From positions 124,001 to 188,000 of the forward strand of contig NZ_MRDL01000015.1 of assembly GCF_002008365.1 (NCBI RefSeq): a stretch of DNA of 64,000 bases, given 5' to 3'. Below the pieces are notes generated by a model, which ran no database searches, was not told where the DNA came from, and saw nothing but the letters and a program-made list of their open reading frames with translations. The translations under genes and the position numbers were made by a program. Position 1 is the first letter of the stretch, and every line of letters begins with the position of its first letter. The DNA comes from Rhizobium leguminosarum bv. viciae USDA 2370 (lineage in GTDB: Bacteria > Pseudomonadota > Alphaproteobacteria > Rhizobiales > Rhizobiaceae). Below are positions 29,152 through 37,839 of the stretch, one piece after another.

Positions 29152-30071
29152 GCCGCCTCCAGCCAACACAAACGGACCTCGTGCCCGGCGAAGCGGTCGC
29201 GTTGTCGGAGACGTTGAATGCCGCGATGCCGAAGACCGCGCGCTTCCGCATGCCGAGCGGCCATCCGATGGAATGGTTCGCCTTCGTGTTCCTGGCGGTT
29301 CTGATCGTCTCCTCGGTTTTCGTGGAGTTCATTCCGGGTCTCGTCCGGGCAAGCTTCCCCTATGGCGATTTCTCGCAAGGTCCGGAATGGAGCCTGAACG
29401 GCCTGTTCGGAACCGATGCGCTCGGGCGCAGCATCCTGTCCCGCGTGCTCTACGGCGCGCGAACGACGCTCGCCATCGTCTCGGTCGCGACGCTGATCTC
29501 GCTGGTGATCGGCATGATCCTCGGAATGCTGGCCGGCTTCTATCGCGGCCCGGTCGAGCGGATCGTCGATCTCTATGCCAATTCCATGGCGTCGCTTCCG
29601 CCGATCCTCGTCATCCTGGCGCTGATATCGGTGACCGGAAATTCGGTTTTCACGATGATGCTGGCGCTTGGCCTGCTCGATATCGGAACCTATGCACGCA
29701 TCGCCAAAGGCGGCGTGATTGCCCAGAACGACCGTGACTACGTGTTGGCGGCACGCGCCATGGGCGCGTCGGACATGCGGCTTCTGCTGCGCGAGATCCT
29801 GCCCAATCTCGTTCCGGCGCTGACGGCCATCGTTCCGCCGCTGATGGCGGGGCTGATCATCACGGAGGGATCGCTGAGCTTTCTCGGTTACGGCATTCCG
29901 GCGCCGGCGCCGAGCTGGGGCGGGATGATCGCCAGCTCGACCGACCTGCTCAGCCGCTTTCCACTGCTGATCTTCGGACCGATCGTCGCCATCGTGCTGA
30001 CGGTCTATTCGCTCAATACGGTCGGGGATTGTCTGGCCCGTCGCATGAACCATCGCGGCAGGGAACTCTGA
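29148..30071 (+). CDS. ABC importer permease, DppC-like
   Basis: A 307-residue permease. ATG 29148 lies inside the stop of the DppB-like gene (ATGA). A cytoplasmic N-terminus of about 45 residues leads to the first membrane segment (EWFAFVFLAVLIVSSVFVE). Then comes the conserved GTDALGRSILSRVLYGARTTL, and the loop DYVLAARAMGASDMRLLLREI contacts the ATPases. Full length, in a packed operon. Confidence 0.93.
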   Translation: MSRLQPTQTDLVPGEAVALSETLNAAMPKTARFRMPSGHPMEWFAFVFLAVLIVSSVFVEFIPGLVRASFPYGDFSQGPEWSLNGLFGTDALGRSILSRVLYGARTTLAIVSVATLISLVIGMILGMLAGFYRGPVERIVDLYANSMASLPPILVILALISVTGNSVFTMMLALGLLDIGTYARIAKGGVIAQNDRDYVLAARAMGASDMRLLLREILPNLVPALTAIVPPLMAGLIITEGSLSFLGYGIPAPAPSWGGMIASSTDLLSRFPLLIFGPIVAIVLTVYSLNTVGDCLARRMNHRGREL

Positions 30072-30072
30072 T

Positions 30073-31104
30073 ATGAATGAGGCAGCGAACACTACCCCGG
30101 TCCTCGATTGTCACGAGCTCTCCTGTCATTTCAGGTCGCCGTTCGGGCCGATCCGCGTGCTGCATGACGTGAGCTTCAGCATCCCGCCGCGCACGACGCT
30201 CGGCATCGTCGGAGAATCCGGCGCGGGCAAATCCATGCTGGTCAAGACCGTCATGGGGATTGCGCCGGCGGGCATGAAAACCAGCGGCCGCATCCTTGCC
30301 GACGGGATTGATCTGTCGACGCTCAACGAGGCGAAACGCCGCGCCTTTCTCGGCCGCAAGTTCGGGATGGTTTTCCAGAATCCGATGACATCCCTTAACC
30401 CGTTCGTGCGGGTGGGGCGGCAGATCGAAGAGGCAAGCCGCTTCCATCTGCGGCTCGGAAAGGCGCAGGCGAAGGCGCTTGCGATCGAACTGCTGGCAAG
30501 CGTCGGCATTCCCGATGCCGCGGAATGTTACGGGCATTATCCGCATCAGTTTTCGGGCGGCATGAAGCAGCGGATCATGATCGCCACGGCACTTGCCTGC
30601 CAGCCGGATCTGCTGATCGCCGACGAGGCGACGACTGCGCTCGACGTCACGGTTCAGAAGGAAATTCTCGATCTGCTGCAGGTTATCCAGCAGCAGCGGC
30701 AGATGTCGATGATCCTGGTGACGCACAATCTGGGCATAGTCGCCGGACGCACCGACGACATCCTCGTGCTCTATGGCGGGCATGTCGTGGAATACGGCCC
30801 GACGAACACCGTCTTTTCCCATCCGCGCCATCGCTATACCGAGGCTCTGCTTTCGGCGATGCCGCGCATGGACCAGCCGGCTCATACGAAACTGCACACG
30901 ATCCCTGGCCGTCCGCCTGATCTTGCCAACCCCGCGCCCGGATGCCCGTTTGCACCGCGCTGTCCAGCCGCCGAGGCCCGCTGCCATGCCTCGATGCCGC
31001 CGATGACCACCAGTGCGGACGGCAAGCATCGCTTCGCCTGCTATGTGCCTGTTCAAACCGGCGATGCAGCCGACACCGCGGTCGAAAGGAGGGCATTGTC
31101 ATGA
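30073..31104 (+). CDS. ABC importer ATPase, DppD-like
   Basis: A 343-residue ATPase with Walker [10 protein letters not shown], signature FSGGMKQR, Walker [17 protein letters not shown] and switch His in THNLGIV. The C-terminal oligopeptide/dipeptide module carries the Cys cluster [15 protein letters not shown], typical of DppD/OppD. It begins one base after the permease stop and overlaps the DppF-like ATPase at ATGA. Confidence 0.94.
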   Translation: MNEAANTTPVLDCHELSCHFRSPFGPIRVLHDVSFSIPPRTTLGIVGESGAGKSMLVKTVMGIAPAGMKTSGRILADGIDLSTLNEAKRRAFLGRKFGMVFQNPMTSLNPFVRVGRQIEEASRFHLRLGKAQAKALAIELLASVGIPDAAECYGHYPHQFSGGMKQRIMIATALACQPDLLIADEATTALDVTVQKEILDLLQVIQQQRQMSMILVTHNLGIVAGRTDDILVLYGGHVVEYGPTNTVFSHPRHRYTEALLSAMPRMDQPAHTKLHTIPGRPPDLANPAPGCPFAPRCPAAEARCHASMPPMTTSADGKHRFACYVPVQTGDAADTAVERRALS

Positions 31105-32168
31105 ATGACGAGGCTTCCGGCCAGGCCATCGATGCAGGTGCCGCAACGCATGCCTTCGATGCTTTCCTGCGCGACGACGCGCTTTTGAAAGTTCGCGATC
31201 TCTCGGTCAGATACCGGCGCGGCGGCAAGATCTTTGTTGCGGTCGACGGCGTCTCCTTCGACGTGGCTCCCGGGGAAACGCTCGGTCTCGTCGGAGAGTC
31301 GGGCAGCGGCAAGACGACCATCGGCCGTGCCCTTCTGAAGCTTCTGCCGAAGGCGGACACGCGTGTCGACGGCCACGTCGAATATGACGGCCTGAATGTT
31401 GCCGATCTGTCGGCTTCCGATCTTCGCGCCATCCGCAGCAAACTGCAGATGATCTTCCAGGACCCGATTTCTTCCTTCAATCCGCGCCGCAAGGTGCAGG
31501 ATATCGTCGGAGAAGGCCTCGAGATCCAGGGCATCCGCAAAGCGGAAAGACTGGAAAGGGTCGATCGTGCGCTCAACGATGTCGGCATGAGCCGGACGAT
31601 GGTGGAGGGCCGCAGGCCGCATCAGTTTTCCGGCGGCCAGTGCCAACGCATTGCGATCGCGCGGGCGCTTGCCGTTGGGCCGGAGTTGATCGTTTGCGAC
31701 GAGCCGGTTGCATCTCTCGACGTTTCGGTGCAGGCGCACGTGATCAATCTTCTGCAGGATATCCGCCAGAAGCGAAACCTGGCGCTGATCTTCATTTCCC
31801 ACGATCTCGCCGTCGTGCGCAATGTCAGCGACAGAGTCGCCGTCCTCTACATGGGCAAGATCGTCGAGATCGGAACCGGCGATGCCATCTATCAGCGTCC
31901 GGCGCATCCCTATACCCGCATGCTGCTGGAAGCAGTCCCGGTTCCTGATGCCAGCCGGAAGATCGTGCCGAGCGCAACGCCGACGCAGGCCTTGTCGCGC
32001 AGCGCGCCGCCATCCGGATGCCGGTTCCGCAGGCGTTGCCCACGCGCTCAGGCGGTCTGTGCTGCTCAGGAACCGACGCTTGCGGCGATGCCCTACGGCC
32101 AATTCGCAGCCTGCCATTTCCCTCACGACGAACCGGCGCCCGGAATGAAGACGGCAGAACAAGCGTGA
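31101..32168 (+). CDS. ABC importer ATPase, DppF-like
   Basis: A 355-residue ATPase with Walker A GESGSGKTT, signature FSGGQCQR, Walker B LIVCDEPVASLDVSVQ and switch His in SHDLAVV. The oligo/dipeptide C-terminal module shows GCRFRRRCPRAQAVC. The N-terminus has an Ala/Asp-rich extension (about 28 residues) before the ATPase fold. ATG 31101 overlaps the DppD-like stop. Its stop overlaps the next start by one base, placing the DUF2390 gene in the same operon. Confidence 0.94.
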   Translation: MNDEASGQAIDAGAATHAFDAFLRDDALLKVRDLSVRYRRGGKIFVAVDGVSFDVAPGETLGLVGESGSGKTTIGRALLKLLPKADTRVDGHVEYDGLNVADLSASDLRAIRSKLQMIFQDPISSFNPRRKVQDIVGEGLEIQGIRKAERLERVDRALNDVGMSRTMVEGRRPHQFSGGQCQRIAIARALAVGPELIVCDEPVASLDVSVQAHVINLLQDIRQKRNLALIFISHDLAVVRNVSDRVAVLYMGKIVEIGTGDAIYQRPAHPYTRMLLEAVPVPDASRKIVPSATPTQALSRSAPPSGCRFRRRCPRAQAVCAAQEPTLAAMPYGQFAACHFPHDEPAPGMKTAEQA

Positions 32169-32746
32169 TGGAAAAAGCCCCTGATGCATTCGAAGAAAAA
32201 ACCTTGGCAAGCGACAGCGCTCGCTCAGAACAGGATACCGGAGCTGCGAGGCGCACTGTTTTCTGTGCCAACGTGTTCGATGCCATGGTCCGGCTCTATG
32301 GTGAGCCCGGCATCGCGTCCTTGTGCCTCGAAGCCCAGACACGTCATGCGGTGGACGTGCCGTCACTGCTGTTCTTCGCTCTTGCGGATAGTGACGGACA
32401 CGGCGCGGATGACTGCGCGATGCGGCGGCTTCTGGACCGTGCCGGCGAATGGCGCTCGCTTTTCGTCCTGCCGTTGCGACATCTTCGGCTAACCCTGCGT
32501 CAAGGCCGCAGGAACACGGCAGAGATTGAATTTTACGAGCAGATCAAGGCAGCGGAGCTGGAGGCGGAACGGTTGCAGGTCCGGCGTCTGGCCGACGACT
32601 TTCTCCCGCTCGAAGGGCCGGGCGGGCTGGCAGCCCGTTATCTCGAAACGATTGCCATGCCGGAACCCAAGGCAGGGGCGTTGATCGGGCGGCTTCAAGA
32701 CGCCACCAAAGCCGTGTGCCACGGCTTTCCCCGTCACGCGCACTGA
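32168..32746 (+). CDS. DUF2390 (TIGR02444-like) protein at the end of the importer operon
   Basis: A 192-residue soluble protein. The pattern FDAMVRLYGEPGIASLCLEA, RHAVDVPSLLFFALADSDG, LPLRHLRLTLRQG and YEQIKAAELEAERLQVRRL corresponds to the DUF2390/TIGR02444 family, whose biochemical role is unknown. A charged 35-residue N-terminal extension precedes the domain. Its ATG at 32168 shares a base with the DppF-like stop (TGATG), so it is translated with the importer. The family assignment is from memory of its consensus. Confidence 0.72.
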   Translation: MEKAPDAFEEKTLASDSARSEQDTGAARRTVFCANVFDAMVRLYGEPGIASLCLEAQTRHAVDVPSLLFFALADSDGHGADDCAMRRLLDRAGEWRSLFVLPLRHLRLTLRQGRRNTAEIEFYEQIKAAELEAERLQVRRLADDFLPLEGPGGLAARYLETIAMPEPKAGALIGRLQDATKAVCHGFPRHAH

Positions 32747-32761
32747 GGGTCTGAAGACATC

Positions 32762-32947
32762 ATGAGCGATTTCGGCGCCGTCATGACAGGAACCATCGTC
32801 ACCGAAGAAGGTGTCGCGGAAAACTACGTCGCCGTCACTGGTGGCATTACCGCTGCGATGGAGACAGGCCGCGCTCCCGGCGCGCGACGTGTTCGATTTC
32901 GGCACTTACTTTCTCACACCCATCGAGCTTCAAGGACATCGAGATGA
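32762..32947 (+). pseudogene. N-terminal stub of an amidohydrolase (allantoinase/dihydropyrimidinase-like)
   Basis: The ATG at 32762 opens MSDFGAVMTGTIVTEEGVAENYVAVTGG and AAMETGRAPGAR, the usual beta-sandwich beginning of cyclic amidohydrolases. At about 32888 the frame is lost: the expected continuation DVFDFGTYFLTPIELQGH appears in the next frame, and that frame stops shortly inside the ammonia-lyase gene. Everything from the metal-binding HxH onward is missing. The remnant directly abuts the next gene, and its last bases (AAGGACATCGAG) now act as that gene's ribosome-binding region. A deletion joined to a frameshift is the simplest reading. Confidence 0.65.
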
Positions 32948-34557
32948 ACGCCATAATTTTAGACGGTGACAGCCTGACGATCAGAGATACCGTTCGTATC
33001 GCGCGCCAGGGCGCCAAGGTAGCGCTCGCCGATGCAGCGCGCGCCGAAATCATCAAGGTGAGAAACTATATCGAGGAAAACTGGCTGACCGAAAACGCGC
33101 CGCCAACCTACGGCTTCAACACCGGCGTCGGCAAGCTCAAGGATTATGCCATCAACCAGGCCGATAACGATCGCTTCCAGCGCAATATCGTGCTCTCGCA
33201 TTGCTCCGGCATCGGAGAACCGGCGTCGGAAGAAATCGTCCGCGCCATGATGGCCGTCCGTATCAACGCCTTCTGCCTCGGTGTTTCCGGTCTGCGGATC
33301 GAGGTGGTCGATCGTCTCGTTGAGATGTTGAACCTCGGGGTTCACCCTGTGGTGCCGATCCAGGGGTCGGTCGGCGCGTCTGGCGATCTGGCGCCGCTCG
33401 CACACATGGTTTCGGTGCTGATCGGCTATGAGGAGGCGGAAGCCTATTACCAAGGCGAACGCATGCCAGCGCCGCAGGCTCTGGAAAAAGCCGGCATCTC
33501 GCCAATTGCTTTCGATCTCAAGGCGAAGGACTGCCTTGCCCTCATCAATGGCAACAGCCTCTGCGCGGCCATGGCGGTTCTCAACCTCCATGACGCCGAG
33601 ATGCTGATGAAGACAGCCGATGCGGCGGGTGCGCTCAGTCTGGAGGCGATCCGCGGCGAGCAGGCAGCGTTCGATCCCCGCATTCATCTCGTGCGCAAGC
33701 AGCCCGGGCAGATCGCGACTGCGGAAAATATCCGTCGCATTATCGGGGGTAGCCGCCGCACGACCGAGGCGGCGCGAGCGGTACGCCTCGAGGACGATAT
33801 CCTGCATCCGAAACACACCGCCCGGGTCCAGGATCAGTATTCCTTCCGTTGCCTGCCGCAGGTGCATGGAAGCTGCCGCGACCAGTTGGAGCACGCCAAG
33901 GAACTGATCACGCGCGAGCTCAACGCCGCGACCGACAATCCGCTCGTCTTCTGGAACGAACTCGGCGCGCTGGAATTCCTGTCCGGCGGCAACTTTCATT
34001 GCGAACCCATCGCTTTCGCCATGGACATCCTGACGATCGCTTTGGTGGAAATCGGCAATATTTCCGAGCGACGCCTGTTCTCGCTCTGCGACACGACATT
34101 GAACTACGGCCTGCCGCCGAACCTTGCCGGCAAGCCAATCGGCCTGAATTACGGCTATGGCATCATCTCGACGGCTGCGGCGTCCGTCGCATCGGAAAAC
34201 AAGACGCTGGCTTTCCCCGCCGTTGCCGATACCATCCCGACCAAGAGCAGCCAGGAAGATCATGTTTCGATGGCGACATGGGCATGCCGCAAGACGCGTC
34301 AGGTGGTCGACAACATGCCGAAGATCCTTGGTGTCGAATGCTTGCTTGCGGCCCGCGCCATCTTCCTGACCGATGAGGCACTCGGCGGCTACAAGCTCGG
34401 AACCGGCAGCCAGGCGCTCTATGATGCGCTTTGCGAGGCGATCCCGTTCCAGCAGGAGGACAGCTACATGCCCAAGCAGACCACACCGGCTCTCGAGATC
34501 GTGCGGTCCGGCGCATTTCTGGAGGCCATCGAGAAAAAGATCGGCGCGCTGAAATAG
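32944..34557 (+). CDS. histidine ammonia-lyase-family enzyme (HAL/PAL/TAL)
   Basis: A 537-residue aromatic ammonia-lyase. The Ala-Ser-Gly that forms the MIO electrophile is at residues 145-147 (GSVGASGDLAPLAH). The catalytic Tyr region is YGFNTGVG, the QRNIVLSHCSGIGEP stretch keeps the Ser-His found in HutH, and KSSQEDHVSMATWA matches HutH. This favours histidine or a histidine-like substrate over Phe/Tyr. None of hutU, hutI or hutG is nearby, so a standard Hut pathway is not encoded here. It sits upstream of an aromatic-type aminotransferase and downstream of the UbiD/importer operon. Confidence 0.9.
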   Translation: MNAIILDGDSLTIRDTVRIARQGAKVALADAARAEIIKVRNYIEENWLTENAPPTYGFNTGVGKLKDYAINQADNDRFQRNIVLSHCSGIGEPASEEIVRAMMAVRINAFCLGVSGLRIEVVDRLVEMLNLGVHPVVPIQGSVGASGDLAPLAHMVSVLIGYEEAEAYYQGERMPAPQALEKAGISPIAFDLKAKDCLALINGNSLCAAMAVLNLHDAEMLMKTADAAGALSLEAIRGEQAAFDPRIHLVRKQPGQIATAENIRRIIGGSRRTTEAARAVRLEDDILHPKHTARVQDQYSFRCLPQVHGSCRDQLEHAKELITRELNAATDNPLVFWNELGALEFLSGGNFHCEPIAFAMDILTIALVEIGNISERRLFSLCDTTLNYGLPPNLAGKPIGLNYGYGIISTAAASVASENKTLAFPAVADTIPTKSSQEDHVSMATWACRKTRQVVDNMPKILGVECLLAARAIFLTDEALGGYKLGTGSQALYDALCEAIPFQQEDSYMPKQTTPALEIVRSGAFLEAIEKKIGALK

Positions 34558-34642
34558 GCGGGCCGGCTGATTTGGGCTGCGGCCGCATCATGAAGCGCCG
34601 GCGTTTCATCGCCGCCGGCAAATCCCTTGACCGGAGAGAACA

Positions 34643-35833
34643 ATGTTCGATGACCTGACAATGCCGCCAGCCGACAAGATCCTGTCGTTGATACCGATTT
34701 TCCGGCAGGATAGTCGTCCGAACAAGATCGATCTCGGCGTCGGGGTCTACCGGGACGCCTCCGGTACGACGCCGATCCCGGGGGCGGTGAGGGAGGCAGA
34801 AAAGCGAATCCATACCGCGCAGACGACCAAGGCCTATGTCGGCCCGGCCGGAGATCCTGTTTTCTGCGATCTCATCGGCAGGCTTGTCTTCGGCGCGGCC
34901 GCGCCGTGGGAGCGAATTCGCGGTATCCAGACGCCGGGCGGAGCGGGCGCTTTGACGGTGCTCGCCGGCCTGATCTGCCTGGCGCGCCCAGGTGCTGCGG
35001 TCCATGTGCCCGACCCGACCTGGGTGAACCATGTGTCGATCCTCGAAGACAACGGGCTTCGGACTGTCACTTACCCGTACCTCGATAACCGTACAGGCGA
35101 GGTGGATTTCGACGCCCTGCTCGATCATTTCTCACGGTCGAAGCGGGGCGACGTCGTGTTGCTGCACGGCTGCTGCCACAATCCGACAGGCGCGGACCCC
35201 AGCCGTTCGCAATGGCAGGCGCTGGCGGAGATCATCGCCGAACGCGGTCTCGTTCCGCTGGTCGATATCGCTTATCAGGGGTTTGGCGACGGGCTCGAGG
35301 ACGACGCCTTCGTCGTGCGACTGCTCGCTGGCATGGTTCCGGAAATGCTCGTCTCCGCGTCATGCTCGAAGAATTTCGGAATCTATCGCGAGCGTACAGG
35401 TGCTGCATTCATTCTCGCCGCCAACGCGGATCGGGCGGATGCAACCAAGGCGCAACTCACGGTGCGAGCCCGTATCGTCTATTCGATGCCGCCGGATCAT
35501 GGCGCGGCTATCGTCCGCACCGTCCTGGAAGACCCGGCACTTTCGGCCGACTGGCGCGCCGAACTGGACGGTATGCGCTCCAACATTCTGTCACTGCGCC
35601 AGGGGCTTGCTGCCTCGTTCCGGCGCTTCACCAATGGCAGCGACTACGATTTCCTCGCCAAGAACAAAGGCATGTTTTCGCTGATCGGTCTGACACCCGG
35701 GGAAGCTGTGATGCTGCGCGAGCGCCACGCCATCTATATCGTTGAGGACGGACGCATCAATGTCGCCGGGTTGCAGGCCAGCCAGATCGACACCTTTGCG
35801 GAAGCCGTTCTGGCAGTTCGCGGAATCAGCTGA
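34643..35833 (+). CDS. aromatic/aspartate-type aminotransferase (class I)
   Basis: A 396-residue PLP enzyme of the AspC/TyrB group that moves the amino group between an amino acid and a 2-oxo acid. Family landmarks: KIDLGVGVYRDASGTTPI, QTPGGAGALTVLAGL, HGCCHNPTGADPS, and the PLP Lys at residue 243 in SASCSKNFGIYRERTG. It starts behind GGAGAGAAC at 34643, 85 bases after the ammonia-lyase. It could act on the same aromatic or imidazole amino acid, competing with or feeding the lyase. Confidence 0.92.
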   Translation: MFDDLTMPPADKILSLIPIFRQDSRPNKIDLGVGVYRDASGTTPIPGAVREAEKRIHTAQTTKAYVGPAGDPVFCDLIGRLVFGAAAPWERIRGIQTPGGAGALTVLAGLICLARPGAAVHVPDPTWVNHVSILEDNGLRTVTYPYLDNRTGEVDFDALLDHFSRSKRGDVVLLHGCCHNPTGADPSRSQWQALAEIIAERGLVPLVDIAYQGFGDGLEDDAFVVRLLAGMVPEMLVSASCSKNFGIYRERTGAAFILAANADRADATKAQLTVRARIVYSMPPDHGAAIVRTVLEDPALSADWRAELDGMRSNILSLRQGLAASFRRFTNGSDYDFLAKNKGMFSLIGLTPGEAVMLRERHAIYIVEDGRINVAGLQASQIDTFAEAVLAVRGIS

Positions 35834-35999
35834 TCAGCACCCGTTTGAGGCGTTAACAGGGAGTTCGGTATCTACGCCGTGTGAAACAGCAACCGAGAAT
35901 CCTCCTGCAGCCAACGTCGAACTTTGCAACGGAGCCAGACTGTGTCGTTTCGACGTTTGGGCAAAGGCTGTGACCTGCCTTGTGCCGGAAATTATCCGG

Positions 36000-36212
36000 G
36001 CGGATGGCGTTGAATAGCCTGCTGCCACCACGGGCCGGTGTCGCCCGCATCCGACCCGTCTTGCGCCGCTCTTCTCCCCGCAAACCGTCCAGAAATTGCC
36101 CGGCCGAATTTGCCACGCGCTCTTGCCTGAACAGTGGCCGCATTCGCGCTTTCACATCTCGTAACGAAGACGCCCAAAGCTCAAGTGTCGCCTCAATCGA
36201 TACACTTGTCAT
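36000..36212 (-). mobile_element. degenerate remnant of an IS701-like transposase (N-terminal part)
   Basis: Reading the minus strand from 36212 gives MTSVSIEATLELWASSLRDV, then RMRPLFRQERVANSAGQFLD and GEERRKTGRMRA, closely resembling the start of IS701-family transposases. After RMRA the match resumes in another frame as GDTGPWWQQAI and ends within about 20 codons. No terminal inverted repeats or catalytic domain were seen. This explains much of the 441-base gap between the aminotransferase and the GntR gene. Confidence 0.6.
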
Positions 36213-36274
36213 CCATGACCTCCGAATCATGGAGACCTGTGGCTTCAGGTGACACAAAAAATGCAGCAGCAATG

Positions 36275-36958
36275 CTAAAGGTCAGCGACTTGTAGATGCA
36301 TTCGGGTAAATGCGATTAAGCTTTCGATGTGGTGGGCGACAGCTCGGCGAGTTTCCTCGACGTCGCCCCGGTCGATCGCCTCGATGATAACGAGGTGTTC
36401 CGTGGAGTCCGGCTTCAGGCGATCTTTCAGGCGGTCGATTTCGAAGAGACGCGTGGTCGCCCGAAGCTCCCGCAATACCTTGGCCATTACCGCGTTGCCG
36501 CAATGATCGATGATCATATTGTGGAGATTGTCGTCGGAGAACCAGTGCGCGTCCGTGTGATACGCCGTCGCGTCCAGGAGGTCGTGAATTTCCTGCCGGA
36601 CGCTCATCAAAAGTCGTCGCGGAATAGCGTTGATCGACAGTACGGCTGCGTCAGGTTCGATCAACAACCTCAGTTTCAAGCTTTGAAGATACTCGCCGAC
36701 ATCCACCTGTCGCACGACGTAGTTTCGGCCATCGCCCTTGCGAACCAGACCTTCGCCCTCCAACCTCTGCAGCGCTTCCCGCAGCGGCGTCCTCGAAATC
36801 CCGAGTGTTTCGGCAAGCCTTGCCTCAACGATGACATGCCCGCCTTTCAGCCGGCGATGCCGGATCATGTCGGACACGGCCTTGTAGGTCAGCGATGCAA
36901 GATTATGCTGCCCTTTCTCCGCAATTTTCCGACCCGGGGCCTCTAAGGCGTCTGTCAC
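36275..36958 (-). CDS. GntR-family regulator, FCD (FadR) subfamily
   Basis: A 227-residue repressor-type regulator. The winged helix-turn-helix is at about residues 20-85 (VEARLAETLGISRTPLREAL, QRLEGEGLVRKGDG). The all-helical FCD ligand domain carries probable metal-binding residues in DDNLHNMIIDHCG, TEHLVIIEAID and RAVAHHIESLIAF. It is divergent from a second GntR gene at 37071 and probably regulates one or both sides of the 112-base gap. Start MTDALEAPGRKIAEKG. Confidence 0.93.
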   Translation of the reverse strand: MTDALEAPGRKIAEKGQHNLASLTYKAVSDMIRHRRLKGGHVIVEARLAETLGISRTPLREALQRLEGEGLVRKGDGRNYVVRQVDVGEYLQSLKLRLLIEPDAAVLSINAIPRRLLMSVRQEIHDLLDATAYHTDAHWFSDDNLHNMIIDHCGNAVMAKVLRELRATTRLFEIDRLKDRLKPDSTEHLVIIEAIDRGDVEETRRAVAHHIESLIAFTRMHLQVADL

Positions 36959-37070
36959 CGTTTGCCATTTCCTTGTTCTTTAAGGCGTTGGCCGCTCGAC
37001 GCGGCATCGTGCTTTCCTTACGCGATCACTTGTTACATATGATAGCCGATTTGGAAAAGGACTGGAACGA

Positions 37071-37724
37071 GTGCAGATGGACGATGGTCTGAATGAAGTT
37101 GGCGACTCCAGCCTTGCTGACGAAACCTACCGTTCCCTGCTGGCCGATATTCTATCAGCCAGGCTCGCCGGGGGGTCGGTCGTCCAGCAACGCCGCCTGG
37201 CGACCAAACATGCTGTTTCGCGTTCTCCCATGCGCCACGCGCTGGGACGTCTCGAAGGAGAGGGATTACTTGTCAGAAACGAAAAAGGCGTTCTCTCGGT
37301 CAGGGTCATCAGTCTCAAGGACTACCTTGACAGTCTCACCATGAGGATGCTGCTCGAACCAACTGCCGCCGCGCTCGCCAGCCCCCATGTTTCGCGACTT
37401 GAACTGGACTCTTTGACAAGGATGCTTGACGAGATCGAGGCCGACCCCGAACCTGACCCTGAGGTGGTCTGGGCGTTTGACGACGCGCTTCACAACTATA
37501 TCGCAAGCGAGAGCCGCAACCCCTTTATGGCAACCACGATCGGGGAGATGCGACGCTACACAACGATCTTCGAGCGACAGCTGCCTGTCGTGCGCGCGAA
37601 GCCGGGCGTGCGAGAACATCGAGCGATCCTGCTTGCCTTGGCCGCCAACGATGCCGAGGCGGCTCGCCGAGCCATGACCGATCATCTCGAAGTCGTCCGC
37701 CAAGGCGTCCTTGCGAACTACTGA
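37071..37724 (+). CDS. GntR-family regulator, FCD subfamily
   Basis: A 217-residue paralogue-type regulator with the helix-turn-helix RRLATKHAVSRSPMRHALGR and LEGEGLLVRNEKG, and an FCD domain with FDDALHNYIASESRNPFM, REHRAILLALAAND and MTDHLEVV. It starts at GTG 37071 or ATG 37077 (MDDGLNEVG). The operon beginning at 37840 follows on the same strand after 115 bases that hold two overlapping palindromes, a likely binding site for this protein or its neighbour. Confidence 0.92.
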   Translation: MQMDDGLNEVGDSSLADETYRSLLADILSARLAGGSVVQQRRLATKHAVSRSPMRHALGRLEGEGLLVRNEKGVLSVRVISLKDYLDSLTMRMLLEPTAAALASPHVSRLELDSLTRMLDEIEADPEPDPEVVWAFDDALHNYIASESRNPFMATTIGEMRRYTTIFERQLPVVRAKPGVREHRAILLALAANDAEAARRAMTDHLEVVRQGVLANY

Positions 37725-37760
37725 ATCGATGAATTGAGAATGCACTTGCATCCACAGTGA

Positions 37761-37788
37761 ACTTTTGTATAAAAGTGGGATCCCACTT
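37761..37788. promoter_or_regulatory. overlapping palindromes upstream of the amino-acid importer operon
   Basis: ACTTTT-GTAT-AAAAGT (37761-37776) and the perfect 16-base palindrome AAGTGGGATCCCACTT (37773-37788) overlap by four bases. They lie 52-79 bases before the binding-protein ATG, just downstream of a GntR/FCD gene. Such symmetry next to such genes usually marks an operator. The first element contains TTGTAT, reminiscent of GntR-type sites. Confidence 0.6.
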
Positions 37789-37839
37789 GAATGCAGAGTC
37801 GGGATCCAACGATAAAGAACCGAACTCCAGAGGCTCTCC

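Noticed and set aside
35853..36272. A 139-residue intact hypothetical gene on the minus strand
   Set aside because: Its middle third matches the start of an IS701-like transposase and the rest is out of frame with it, so it is treated as a decayed mobile-element fragment.
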